The position numbers and the translations under genes are program-made. This document shows positions 20,869 to 32,431 of a stretch of DNA of 60,000 nt, piece after piece; within the stretch, counting starts at the first letter, position 1; each line of letters begins with the position of its first letter. The DNA comes from Cryptomeria japonica. Lineage: Eukaryota > Streptophyta > Pinopsida > Cupressales > Cupressaceae. The notes under the pieces were generated by a model, which saw nothing but the letters and a program-made list of their open reading frames with translations, did no database searches and was not told the origin of the DNA. The stretch is taken from contig NC_081414.1 of assembly GCF_030272615.1 (NCBI RefSeq), forward strand, positions 825,808,896 to 825,868,895. The letters run 5' to 3'.

Positions 20869-21882
20869 CTATACAATTCCAAGCTTCTCTCTGAAGTACT
20901 CAAACTTCAACTGAGCTAGAGGCTTGGTGAGAACATCAGAAACTTGTTCATCAGTGCTGATATATTTCAGCTGGATGGCACCTCTTTGTGTCAGATCACA
21001 AACATAGTGATAGTGAGTTTCCACATGTTTTGACCTGTCATGAAACATGGGATTATTAGACATTTTAATACAACTTTGATTATCATAGTAAATAACAGTG
21101 GATTCCCAAGGTTGTCCAAACAACCTAGCAAGAAGCTTGTGAAGCCAAACTGCTTCTCTAGTTGCTACACTTGAAGCAATGTATTCATCTTCTATAGTAC
21201 TCAGTGCAACTAAAGACTATTTCCTACTGGCCCAAGAGATCATAGAGGAACCCAAGCTGAAGCAGATTCCTGAAGTGATTTTCCTATCAGTAACACTTCC
21301 AACCCAATCAGAATCAGAGTATCCTTCCAAATTGATTACTGTGTTGGTTAATGAATTCAATCCATATCTAGTTGTTCCACGCAAGTATCTCAGGATGTGC
21401 TGGGCTGCCACCAAGTGAACATGCTTTGGCTAGTTCATGAATTGGCTAAGTGCACTCACTGCATAGAAAATATTTGGTCTAGTGTTAACTAGATACATCA
21501 AGGATCCAATCAACTGCATGTACTTTGAAGGATCTGCAAAATCAAAGTTAGCTGCAGAAATACTTAACTTCTTCAAGTTAATTTCCATAGGAGTAGACAT
21601 AGGTTTACAATCCATCATACATAATCTTTTCAATATAACAATAGTATGTTTACCTTGACTTAGGTTAATTTCATTAGGTATTTGCCATACTTCTAACCTT
21701 AGAAATTAATGCATTAGACCTAGATCCTTCATTTTAAATTCAATAGCTAATTCTTTCTTACACCTAATGATGAGACTATCTTCACCAGTTAGAAATAAAT
21801 CATCCACATATAAAACCAGAATTAGCATTCCACCATTAAATACTTTAAAGCAAATGTTAGGATCAACATCATTCTTATAAAA
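20869..21882 (-). pseudogene. Element D reverse transcriptase C-terminal part and RNase H
   Basis: Read from 21882 to 20869. FYKNDVDPNICF continues the RT frame interrupted by T. The catalytic box LYVDDLF is intact (about 21806). LIGSLMYLVNTRPNIFYAVS follows (about 21480-21530), then RNase H with EGYSDSDWVGSVTDRKITSG (about 21270-21330), VIYYDNQSC and HDRSKHVETHYHYV (20990-21100), and the end KFEYFREKLGIV at the stop (20869). Stops and shifts between 21123 and 21700 break it into four stretches. Confidence 0.85.
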
Positions 21883-22254
21883 GGGTAAGTGCACAAAAAT
21901 GTGTCCACTTAGTGTGGAAGTTTTACACTTAGAAAAAAATGGCAAATCTCACGCAGCGCATGAGAAACGAAATGGGATCTTGTTTCACGTTGGGATCCCG
22001 AGCCAAAATTTGAAATGGGATCCTGTTTAGCTTCGGGATCCCGAGCCTAGATCTAAGAAATGAGATCCCATTTCAAAAATAAAACGGGATCCCATTTCCT
22101 TTTTAAATTTTTTATTTTATTTTATTTATTTTTTATTTTTTAGATTTTTTTAAAATTATTTTTTAATAAAAAATACAAGCTATATATACATGAAATATAA
22201 AATTTATATATAAGTCACATTTATCTTTGTCTTTTTTTTCCTTTCTATCTCACT
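21883..22254 (+). repeat. T left terminal inverted repeat region
   Basis: About 370 bp, inverted relative to 36640-37751. It holds the outer 32-bp repeat, GGGATCCCG-type palindromes near 21992, 22034 and 22084, a T/A-rich tract (22105-22185) and the block ATACATGAAATATAAAATTT (from about 22187), whose reverse complement occurs near 36735. The right-hand counterpart is longer by roughly 0.8 kb of AT-rich sequence (about 36900-37690). Confidence 0.7.
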
Positions 22255-22442
22255 TTGTCCCCTCTCTCCCAAAATCTAAAACTATGTCTCTACCTCTCTC
22301 TCACGTCCTTAACTCTTTACTCTTTATCTTCGCTATCTCTATACACCTCCCCTTACCCCCTACCTACCTATATTTTTCTATATATACATCTCTACCTCTC
22401 TCTTAACGTACCGTCTCTCTCTCCCAACCAACTTATCTTTCT
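22228..22442 (+). repeat. Pyrimidine-rich lead-in to the T array
   Basis: Over 200 bases mostly of C and T on the + strand. Its last part, CCAACCAACTTATCTTTCT, followed by ACATATGTCATAATAG, recurs at about 23297-23340 and 35186-35230, each time as the start of an array block. So the array repeats at a higher order, not only at the 20-bp level. Confidence 0.65.
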
Positions 22443-23789
22443 CTACATATGTCATAATAGATCCTACTAAGGGGTCTTATGTCATAATAGGTCCTAGTAA
22501 GAGGTATAATGTCTTAATAGATCCTCTTAAGGGGTCTTATGACATAATAGGACCTATTATGTCATAATAAGTCATATTATGTCATAATAGGACCTATTAT
22601 GTCACAATGGGACCTACTATGACATAATAGGTCACATTATGACATTATAGGTCCTATTATGTCACAATAGGTCTATTATGACATAATGCCCCTTAACAAG
22701 TCCTAGTAAGGGGTATAAAGTCATAATAGGTCTTCTTAAGGGGTTTTATGACATAATATGACCTATGATGATAAAATAGGACCTATTACATCATCATAGA
22801 TCTTATTATGTCATTATTAGTCCTATTATGACATAATACCCTTTAACAGGTCCTACTAAGGGGTATAATGTCATAATAGGTCCTCTTAAGGGGTCTTATG
22901 ACATTATAGGACCTATTATGACATAATAGGTCCTATTATGTGATAATCGATCTTATTATGTCATAATAGATCCTACTAATGGGTCTTATGCCATAATAGG
23001 TCCTCTTAAGGGGTCTTATGACATAATAGGACACTATTATGACACAATATGTCGTATTATGTCACAATAGGACCTATTATGACATAATAGGACCTATTAT
23101 GTCACAATAGGTCCTATTATGTCACAATGTGACCTATTATGACATAATAGGCCGTATTATGACATTATAGATCCTATTATGTCACAATGTGACCTATTAT
23201 GACATAATAGGTCATATTATGACATTATAGGTCCTATTATGTCACAATAGGTCATGTTATGACATAATACCCCTTAAATCTCTCTAAAATTACCATCTCT
23301 CTCTCTCAACCAACTTATCTTTCTTTACATATGTCATAATAGGTCCTACTAAGGGGTCTTATGTCATAATAGGTCCTAGTAAGAGGTATAATGTCATAAT
23401 AGGTCCTCTTAAGGGGTCTTATGACATAATAGGTCGTATTATGACATAATAGGTCATATTATGTCATAATAGGACCTATTATGTAACAATGGGACCTATT
23501 ATGACATAATAGGTCATATTGTGACATTATAGGTCATATTATGTCACAATAGGTCTTATTATGACATAATACCCCTTAACAAGGCCTAGTAAGGGGTATA
23601 AAGTCATAATAGGTTCTCTTAAGGGGTTTTATGACATAATATGACCTATGATGTCATAATCAGACCTATTACATCATCATAGATCCTATTATGTCATTAT
23701 TAGTCCTATTATGACATAATACCCTTTAACAAGTCCCAGTAAGGGGTATAATGTCATAATAGGTCCTCTTAAGGGGTCTTATGACATAA
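22443..23789. repeat. T left palindromic tandem array
   Basis: Degenerate tandem repeat with a basic unit of about 20 bp. The consensus CATAATAGGTCCTATTATG is a palindrome except for its central base. It alternates with a second type containing CTTAAGGGGTCTTATG or CCTACTAAGGGGTCTTATG. Both orientations of the central base occur (GGTCC, GGACC). No ORF survives. Element E is inserted at 23789. Confidence 0.9.
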
Positions 23790-24546
23790 TGTTAGGATTT
23801 CCGAAGATACTAAGAGGGGGGGGGGGGGGGTGAATCAATATCTTGTCGGTTTACAGATTTTATAATCTTATTAAACAAATTGCATTAAAAAATAGTGTAC
23901 TGATAAACTAGAATTAATGCAATAAATATGAACAATAAGCACAACATAGAAAGCACACCTTAACACAATATTTTTAACAAGGAAACCTTGTGTGGGAAAA
24001 ATCTTGGTGGGATTTGTGACCCACAATATTCACTCACTGACCAATAAATGAATATTACTTACAATAGGGGCCTGCACATGTAGGAAGGCCAACTGCCTAA
24101 AGCTCACTGCTTAATTACAAAAGGGAAGTCTCACTGACTTACAAAATGGATTATGCAAATCCAATGTAATGTACTGCTTCAGTTTAGCATCTGCTATGCC
24201 AGGTTCAATATAGGTTTAAGCTCACAAAATAACCATAAACCTTACTCCAAAATTTGTCTTAGTATTCGCATGTTCACATCTGCCTATTCTTACTTACACA
24301 AATGATCTATAAGATCTCATACTTATATGAGTCCTATTACGATTCGCCTTGTCGGCTTACAAAAAGATATTACAATTAAATACAGAATGCAATAAACAAA
24401 ATCCTGTCAATCAGGGTGTTGGTAATCATCTTTGCTACTACCAGTAAGCTATCTGAAGGTGTTGGTGCCATAGGATTGCAAGTTTGCCATCAATGACAAT
24501 ACCTTCAATCACCTACAATTTCTCATTCGAGTGTGCAATGCCAATA
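23790..24546 (-). repeat. Element E 3' LTR (757 bp)
   Basis: On the + strand it starts TGTTAGGATTTCC and ends GCAATGCCAATA. A run of about 14 G lies at about 23818-23831, against about 12 in the other LTR (28294-28305). It is followed on the right by purine-tract complements CTCCCCCTTTGGC (24549), CTCCCCCTGAG (about 24652) and CTCCCCCTTTGAC (about 24704): three tracts, as in C. Confidence 0.85.
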
Positions 24547-24757
24547 ATCTCCCCCTTTGGCATTGATGGCAACACCCATGAGAAAAATTCAAAATTGTAT
24601 CCAAAAATTGAAGTCCAAAAATATTGCCAAAAATTGTACCAAATGTGTGCTCCCCCTGAGCAGATGATCTCTAAGTCATTGGATTTTTCTCATCCCAACT
24701 ACTCCCCCTTTGACATCAATGACAAAGGTTGTCAAAAATTTCAACTAAGTGTAGTTC

Positions 24758-27080
24758 TCAACTGGATCCTTGTAACCGGTTGGTTACAATCTGAAATAGA
24801 TCTACCAATACAAAATTTAAGCTGTTAGTGAACCTTTCACTGTCTTTTAATGCTGCTTCTGTTCTTTGTATTGTACCGGTGAGTATGTGCATTTTATCTT
24901 CCGGTGTCTTAAGTCCAGGAACAAGTGCCTCTGATATCTCTTTTCTCAAAGAGATGAGGATGTCAAGTTTCAGAACAAGTCTGCATTTTAGTTCCTTAGC
25001 CTTGAACTTTATTCTTTCCTTTTCCTTCTCCAATTTCTCAAGTTTTTCCTCAAATTTTGCTATTTCCTACTCTATTACTAATAATGGTTCTTGTTAACCA
25101 ATGATATTATCAGCAATATTATTTATTTCTTTCTGTACTTCACTAATTTTCTTGTCTATATCCATTGTAAAAACATTAGTCTTGCGAGTATCCTTGTACA
25201 ACTCCTTAAATTCCATTATTGTTTTTCCTAGTGCCGGTAATAAGGTATCAATGTGTTCCTTGCATCTCTTTATTGTTTCATCAAAGAATATTTCTTTCTC
25301 TTTATTCATTTTCTCACTGAAAGTTTCCTCATTAATCTGATCAACTGTCAAAAGATTGTCGCTGATATATTTAGACAATGTGTCTAGTTGACTCAAAGAA
25401 TCTTTATTGTCCACATTGCACTTGGGTGCAATCAATTTCAAAATAGGGATGGTATCATCAATTGCCTTGTATGCAAATGCATTGCAATCTATGATTTTCT
25501 TGATTGAATCCAACAATACCTCTGTTACATTGGTCGGTTTGAATTATGTTAAGGAGGAACCAGATGATTGTCCAACTGCCTTAACAATCTGCATTTCGTT
25601 GGTGCGAGTAACCTCTTTGCTTGAGTTGACCTCTAGTAGGTCAGTTTGAGTCTGTATCTCAACTAGCAAAGGCTTGGGTTTCTCAGTTGTTGCCGGTGGC
25701 ACTGTCTTTGTGTCAACCTTTTTCTCTTCATGTTTCTCAGAATGTACCTCAGTATGTTTCTCTGTTCTTTCTTCTGCCGGTTTCTCTGATGAAGTCTCAG
25801 TATTTACTATGTTATCAGTAGGTTGTTGCTCTAACTCAGTAGGTTTCTGAGTGTGTGTACCCATGGTATCTGTCATCGTTTCAGTTCTAGGGGGGTCAAT
25901 TGATTGTTCAACATGTGTTTCAGCCCCAATCTCAATATTTCCAACTGTATCCTCAACATGTGTTTCTACAACAATATTTTCAGCCGGTGGCTCAGTTGCC
26001 ACATTTTTCTTCTCAGCGGTTTCCTTATCAACCACAATGTTAACCTCTTGTGTGTCAATATTCATAGTATATAACACCTTTGAATCAGGATCGGTGTCTT
26101 CATGTGTTGTCTCCATACTCTCAATATTATTAGTTACCAATGGTGTACCAATAGTTTGTGCCGATGGAGTATCAGAAGAAGGTGGGGGCAAGTTGTCTGT
26201 CACTTTTATGCTTGGAGGTCCACTTACCTTGCCTTTACCTTTATCCTTATCCTTTTGATAAACTCTGAAACCTTTAGGTCGTTTAAGTTCTTCTTTTTTT
26301 TCTTTCTCCACAAAGAAGATATCCCATTTATCCATTGTCTCTTCAGATATTTCATTCACTGTGCCAGCCATTAAAGCTACATGCTAGTGACCAGTGGAAA
26401 ATACAGTTCTATAAGCCTCACTTATCAGTTCATCAATTTCTTTTGCTGATTTCACTAGGTGAACTGCAAGTAATTTTTCTACCTTTATCTTCTTATCGAG
26501 TTCCACAATTGCTAATCTCTTTGCATCTAGTCTTCTATACAAGTCACTTGGTAAATCATCTACAACTTCTATAAAAAATTTCTTGTAAATGTCTAAGTGT
26601 AGAATGACACTATTTTCTATGCTTTCCTTTTCTTCATTGGTAAAATTATTATACAGTTTGCTGACATTTGACAAGTTTCCATCATCCATTATTTCATTCA
26701 AAAGATTTTCTAAAGGAGGAATAACTTGTTTTTCCTTCTTATTTCTTGGTGTTGTTTTCTTTGCCAGGGGCCTTACTGCCTATTATTTCCTTCTTGTTCT
26801 CTTTGGTGTAGGAGCGAGTACCGGTGAAGGTTTCCTTTTTCTTTCTACTATCTGAAACTCTATCGGTATTTCACTATCGGAGGAGGTACCAGCCAGTGAA
26901 AGATGTGCTTCCGATTGTAACCCTTCTAGGTCACTTTCCTTCAACTACCATAATAAATGCCTGCCGGTTAAGTGAGAACTTAACTCATCTACCGGTAAAG
27001 AAGAATTTCATCTTCTTACCATCAACCAAGGGTAAACTAGCATGTTTTCAATTTTTTGCCATACCCCCAAGGGATTTCTT
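24758..27080 (-). pseudogene. Element E ORF2, unknown function, in the place of pol
   Basis: The open stretches starting at 26701, 26371, 25516 and 25033 are all in one frame, separated only by stops, and the frame can be followed upstream to about 26800. The middle part (25544-26371) starts MAGTVNEISEETMDKWDIFF, then becomes Lys-rich and then Thr/Glu/Pro-rich with ETHVE-type repeats. The C-terminal parts (24758-25516) are helical and charged. The order, globular then Lys-rich then acidic low-complexity then helical end, parallels ORF2 of element C. I recognise no enzyme motif. Confidence 0.55.
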
Positions 27081-27081
27081 T

Positions 27082-28251
27082 TTAGTTAGATGAAGAATCT
27101 CCTATCGGTGGAGTGATACTTTGTTCTACCGGTGAAGGAATAGCCTCATCAACATTTTGATCTGTCTTTCTAATCCATTGTTTTGAAAATTCTTGCTTTA
27201 CCTCATCAACCTTCTCTTTACCTTTCAAACTAGGTCTTTTGTTATTTGCTGGTGATGCCTTACTTCTACAAAATTTTGCAATATGTCCAATCTTGTTACA
27301 AGCATAACAAGTCACATTGTTTTTTTGAATAGCTTTTCCATATCCCATGTTGGTATGTGTTCTACATTGATTAGATAAGTGTCCAAATCTTCCACAAACA
27401 TAACATCTTACATTCATTCTGCAATTTTTAGAATTATGACCAATTTTGTTGAATTTAAAACATTGACCAGTGGGTGCATTAGTGTTCTGATAGTTTCTAG
27501 ATCTACACTGATTTTCTCTATGACCATACTTGTTACAGTTAAAGCATTTCCCATTAAATTTGTAGGCATTAGGTTGTCTTACCGGTTTACTGTGATCATG
27601 ATTGTTTGCAGTACTGGAGCTTTCACCAACTTCAAAGCCAAGACCATTAGTATCTCCATTAGGTTTCTAATTTTTTAGCATATCATCAAGTTCTTCTGAA
27701 CTTTTCTTGAATTTCTCCTTATGTTGATTTGCAGTAGCCAACTCATTTTCCAAGAAATCTTTCTGTCTCATGAGTTCAATTTTATCAAGTTCCAAATGAA
27801 TCAGATTTGTCTTTAACATATCATTTTCATGGCTGAGTCTTAGATTTTCATTTCTAGCATCATTGATTCTCCTATTCAATTCATCTTCATTCTTCTTTCT
27901 ATCTTCAGTGTCTTTAAAAAATCTCATAGTCATATCTTGCATCTCATTCCTCAAAGTCATGTTTTCTTGCTTCATCTTGCTTACAAGATCATTAAGAGTT
28001 TCCTTTTCATCATCATCAATCTGAATCTTCTCATGAAGTTCTCTTCTTTTTCTTCTAGCAATAGTAAGATTCTCCTGAAGTCCTTGAATGATTTCCTGTG
28101 CAGTCTTCAGATCATCTTCAAGTTTGATATTCTTCAACTTTTTTGCATCATAATATGCAAGAGTTGTTTCCAATTGCTTTCTCAAGCTATCCATCTGTAT
28201 CGGTGTCGGAATCTCCCTCAAGCTATTAGGCTTTTGAAAAAAGAGGACCAA
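27082..28251 (-). pseudogene. Element E gag: coiled coil plus four zinc knuckles, one in-frame TAG
   Basis: The frame is open from just after the primer site. The first ATG (MDSLRKQLETTLAYYDAKKL) is at about 28194. The N-terminal 190 residues are a strong heptad-type coiled coil rich in Lys, Glu, Asn and Leu. A TAG at 27667-27669 follows DDMLKN; the same frame then carries NGDTNGLGFE and four knuckles: CFNCNKYGHRENQC, CFKFNKIGHNSKNC (second Cys is Phe), CYVCGRFGHLSNQC and CYACNKIGHIAKFC. It ends at 27082. Compared with C gag it keeps three intact knuckles and has only one internal stop, so it is better preserved. Confidence 0.85.
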
Positions 28252-28263
28252 GCTTTGATACCA
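28252..28263 (-). promoter_or_regulatory. Primer-binding site of element E
   Basis: The + strand reads GCTTTGATACCA, reverse complement TGGTATCAAAGC, one change from the initiator methionine tRNA site. It lies two bases from the LTR at 28266. The open gag frame begins almost at once, so the leader is very short. Confidence 0.8.
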
Positions 28264-28265
28264 AT

Positions 28266-29036
28266 TGTCAGGATTCCCAAATATATTGAGAGGGGGGGGG
28301 GGGTGAATCGGTATCTTGCTAGTTTACAGATTTTCTAATCTTATTAAATAAATTGCATTCCAAAATAGTGTACCAGTAAAATAGAATTAATGCAGTGAAT
28401 AAGAACAAAAAGCACAACATAGAAAGCACACCATAACACAAGATTTTTAACGAGGAAACTCGCTGTGGGAAAAACCTTGGTGGGATTTGTGACCCACAAT
28501 ATTCACTCACTGGCCAATAAATGAATATTACTTACAATAGGGGCTTGCACATGCAGGAAGGCCAACTACCTAAAGCTCACTGCTTAATTACAAAAGGGAA
28601 GTTTCACTGACTTACAAAATGGATTATGTAAATCCAATATAATGTATTGCTTTGGTTCAACATCTATTATGCCAGGTTCAGTACCGGTTTAAGCTCACAA
28701 AATAACCATAAGCCTTACTCCAAAATGTGTCTTAATATTCGCATGTTCGCATCTGCCTATTCTTACTTACACAAATGATCTATAAGATCTCATACTTATA
28801 TATGAGTCCTATTATAATTTTCCTTGTCGACTTACAAAAAGATATTACAATTAAATACAAAATGCAATAAACAAAATCCTATCAGCCTGGGTGTCGGTAA
28901 TCATCTTTGCCGCTGCCGGTAAGCTATCTATCGGTGTAGAGTCTGCCGGTGCCGGTGCCATAGGATTGCAAGGTTTCCATCAATGGAAATACCTTCAATC
29001 ACCTACAATTTCTCATTGGAGTGTGCAATGCCAACA
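28266..29036 (-). repeat. Element E 5' LTR (771 bp)
   Basis: On the + strand it starts TGTCAGGATTCCC and ends GCAATGCCAACA before CATAA. It aligns with 23790-24546 over the whole length; differences include the length of the G-run and several short substitutions. Confidence 0.85.
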
Positions 29037-29041
29037 CATAA

Positions 29042-29136
29042 TAGGACCTATTATGACATGACGGGTCCTCTTAAGGGGTCTTATGACATTATAGGACCTA
29101 TTATGACATAATAGGTCCTATTGTGTGATAATCAAT
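29042..29136. repeat. T palindromic array, middle segment between E and F
   Basis: About 95 bp of the same array (for example TCTTATGACATTATAGGACC) left between the two insertions. It ends GTGATAATCAAT at the left border of F. Uninterrupted copies of this junction occur at about 22945 and 35725, where GTGATAATCGATC (or close variants) runs on into TATTATGTCATAATAG. Confidence 0.85.
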
Positions 29137-31457
29137 TGATAGGGAGGTAGTGCAAGTGGAATGCTCAAGTGACTTGTATATTCACTAAGTATAGGTCCTT
29201 ACTAATTTCAAGGTATTGTTGTTGTAATCAGAGTGCAAAAGGTTCATAGACAACTTGAAACTTCCTCTTGATCCACCTCCCTAAGACAAGACTTCTTGGT
29301 TGCTCAAGGGCTTCAACCCCATAATCACTCTGGCTTGGTAAACTAACTCCTTATTCACCCTCTTGGAATTCATTCCTCTTTCCTTGACCTACTCCCTAAT
29401 TGCACAAGGTCTCGTTTTATTGGTTTACACATTGATACCAAGTTTTGCTCCCAATGATGTCTTTTGTCTTCTACGTTTTGAGAAGTAGAAGTCCTCCTCA
29501 AGTGCTAAAACTAAGTTTTTGGAGACTACCACACAAAAAGTGTTAAATTCATGTGAGGACAATGTTTTTCAACTAGCATTGATGACTTTTGTGTTTTACA
29601 TCCACCATTTGTGTACTCGATTTGATAAAAACTCAATTTTGAGGCCTAAAAAGGCTACAAGCAATTAGCCCTCCTTTTGGGGTTTTGTGCTCACCCTGAT
29701 CAAGTGATGGAATTCCAGACTGAAAGAATCACATATTTGGATACCCTTTTGGGATTTCTTGAAAATTTATGAAGTTTATGGGTCCCTAAGGCCTTCTCCG
29801 TGACTGTCCCAAAAATGGGCATAAAAAGAGGGTTTTGGTAGGGCTTGTTGGCAAAAACCAAATTTCAAACTTGAGATCCTCCAAATGACTCAAGGACACT
29901 TAGTTCTACCTTGCTGTTGACTAACTAGGCCATAAAAAAGAAGGCTTAAACCTCACAAGGTGAAGAACAAGATTTTCACAAAATGCACAAAAGGGAAATG
30001 CAACATTTGACAACTTTTCACTTTTTGCCTTCTACAAACACAACTTTGCAAGAATTCCAATTATAAATTGAAGCATATGAACATGGACAACATTAGAGAC
30101 AAGAAGGAATCCAATTTGCCTTGCACAAAAGGCATTAGGTAATTACAATTAACAAATAGTTCACTGTCAAGTTAAATATGATTGCATTTTGCCCTCTCAC
30201 TGCCTTTTTCACATTGGACCTACATTTCACACTGTTAAAAATCCTTTTCAAAGGATTTCTTTGTGCTTTCTTAACATTAATCTACCCCTTTACTCTTATT
30301 ATCCTTCATACCTTCAAATTTAGAAGGGAGATTACATGAACAATCTTCAAAACAGTGTAAGAATCAGTCCTAGATGACTGTGACAGCCTGCTGGGCGTTT
30401 ATCATTTTGCCTAAAGGGATCATTGTTTGATCTTGGCATTTACAATACCCATGGGTAGGGATTATTCCTCTCTTTGTTCTTTTTTTCAAAAAAACAAAGT
30501 ATTGACAAGGTTTTCACACACCAATAAATGGTGGAGAGCAAATAAAGGAAGGAAAAACTACTACCAAATAGTGACTCACTATTTTGGTTTACAATTCACA
30601 AAACTGAAACATATAACCCTCCTTTTCCAGGCTTAGGAAACCTCTTTTCTTGCATATATCACTTGGACATCAAACAGGTCTATTCACCAAAAGAATGCAA
30701 TTGCTATGGGAGAGCAAAGCATCAAACTTATGCAAGACCCTAGCCAAATGGCATACTTGCTTATGGCTCCATGGCTACAAAACTCCTTGCACATGCACTC
30801 TTGAAACCAAAACACATATTTAGATAATTTACAAATTGACCAACTGATTCTTGAGAAGCCATGAACATTTTAGGACTTCAAGAAGCCAAGTTGGTCAAGC
30901 ATCCTTGTCAAATTCCTAGACAAGGCAGTGAAACTGTCAAATCCAACCAACTTTGCTAAAAACTCAAAACTTAATGAAATTGAATGCCACCAAAGGGAGA
31001 AGTTTAAGAAAACATAGTAGAAACTAAAAATGCAAGAATAGTATGGAAAAGTATAGCAGGTGTACGGATTGCTATTCACATCAAGTTAGAAACTAGGAAA
31101 AAACAAGGTAAAATAAGTGCAAACTTTCAAAATGATTGATAACTCCAATTGAACAACCCTTACAATAGTTCCAACAAGAGTATAAATACCACTCCAGGTT
31201 GGTTAGCCTCTTGTATAGATAGGTACATGTCCAAGAACACTAAATTTGACATTTTTTTATGCCTAAATGACAACTTTTGATGCCTAGAAGGTGTAGGGTT
31301 GATCTCAAAACCCACAAAACACCTAAGAACACTTCTCACACCTACAAACCAAACACAAAACATGCCTAGACCTTTTCAAAAAAAAACACATTAAAAACTC
31401 ACTTTTACAACATTTTGCTAGGCAACTCCAAAACTGACAATTTTGAGCAAAAGATGA
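29137..31457 (-). repeat. F left inverted arm
   Basis: Reverse complement of 32432-34741. It includes mirrored non-gene ORFs (for example 30427-30636 here against 33249-33452 there), A/T-rich stretches and no recognisable protein. Its outer end TGATAGGG is the reverse complement of the usual CA-ending LTR terminus. In the direction of the central pol fragment this arm lies downstream, where the 3' LTR should be. Confidence 0.8.
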
Positions 31458-32431
31458 AAACAGGAAATCAAAACCACACAATGAGTTCAAAACTCATCCA
31501 AACAACTTAAAGCAACACAAAAAAAAAAAAAATCAACCATTCCCACTCAAAGCTAATGAAAATCAAACTTACTCTCAGACCTGTGTTGAAAATGAGGCCT
31601 AGGTGCTCCTGCACCATACTCCTCTGGTGACAAAGAAGTCATGTGACTCCTTTGGGCAGAAAAGAGAGAGGAATACTAACCTTGGGAAAGTTACTTTCAG
31701 GTATCTAAGTGGCTTCAGAGATTGGTTGATCTTTCCATTTGACCAAATGTTCAAAATAGTCATGCCTTCAAGTCTTCTTGATGATTCTAGAATCAAGTAC
31801 CTGTTCAGGAATGGGAGAAGAAGAAGAGGGGAGAGGTAAATCAAAAAGGGAATTTGAAATGTCTGAAACTCTTTGATTCTCTGCTAGAGGCTGCCCCTTG
31901 AAAGGTACCAAATCTGCAACATTAAAGATAGGAGATAAAGAAAATCAGCAGATAAATGAATTTTATAAGCATTTGGACCATACTTAGCCAAAATCCGGCA
32001 AGGTCCAATTCTTCTCATTTGTAACTTGGTAGGAACTCCCTTTTGCAATCTAGACTTGTTGAGATGTACCATCACAAAATCGCCAACTGTGAATTGGACA
32101 TCCCTCTTTGAAGCATCCACCCTTGCCTTGACTCTTGCTGTGGTATCCTGCAATGACTGCTTAACCTGTTCATGTATCTCTTTGAGAGATTGTGCCATGT
32201 CTTCTGTTGTCCCACTAACATGTTGCAGGTTAGTCACATCATGTAACTCAAAAACACCTCTTGGATGCATACCATAAACAACCTGAAATGGACTCTTACT
32301 AGTGGATCTGTTTACATTGTCATTGTAGGAAAACTCTGCCTGTGGGATGAGCTAATCCTAGCTTTGTCCATACTCCTTTGGTGAGACATCTGAGTAGATT
32401 ACCCAATGTTCTATTCACCACCTCTGTTTGG
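31458..32431 (-). pseudogene. Gypsy integrase C-terminal fragment in the centre of F
   Basis: Read leftwards from 32431: EVVNRTLGNLLRCLTKE, then AEFSYNDNVNRSTSKSPFQV, YGMHPRGVFELHDV, a basic stretch DASKRDVQFTVGDFVMVHLN and MRRIGPCRILAKYGPNAYKI. These are typical of gypsy integrase from the end of the catalytic core to the C-terminal domain. Two stops replace Trp in the stretch before LIPQAEF, and a frameshift follows YKIHLSAD (about 31955). The integrase N-terminus, RT and gag are absent; the fragment starts sharply at the right arm. About 425 bp of 3' untranslated sequence (31458-31883) follows. Confidence 0.8.

Larger units (their letters stand above)
23790..29036 (-). mobile_element. LTR retrotransposon E (minus strand; same architecture as C), inserted in the T array
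   Basis: 5,247 bp with LTRs 23790-24546 and 28266-29036 and the target duplication CATAA (23785-23789 and 29037-29041), inserted inside a palindrome of the T array. Reading leftwards it has a primer site next to 28266, gag (28251 to 27082), ORF2 (about 27080 to 24758) and three purine tracts, then the LTR. As in C there is no protease, integrase, RT or RNase H. The LTR end with a run of C followed by CTCTCA and the Gag motif NGDTNGLGF (NGDTSGLGF in C) tie the two families together, though most of the sequence has diverged. Confidence 0.85.

Noticed and set aside
22443-23789. Regular repeats resembling a CRISPR array
   Set aside because: The units are contiguous degenerate palindromes without unique spacers, there are no cas genes, and this is plant nuclear DNA.
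25851-26258. A + strand ORF of 135 codons rich in Ser, Val and Thr
   Set aside because: It is the antisense shadow of element E ORF2, whose minus-strand frame is continuous with its neighbours.
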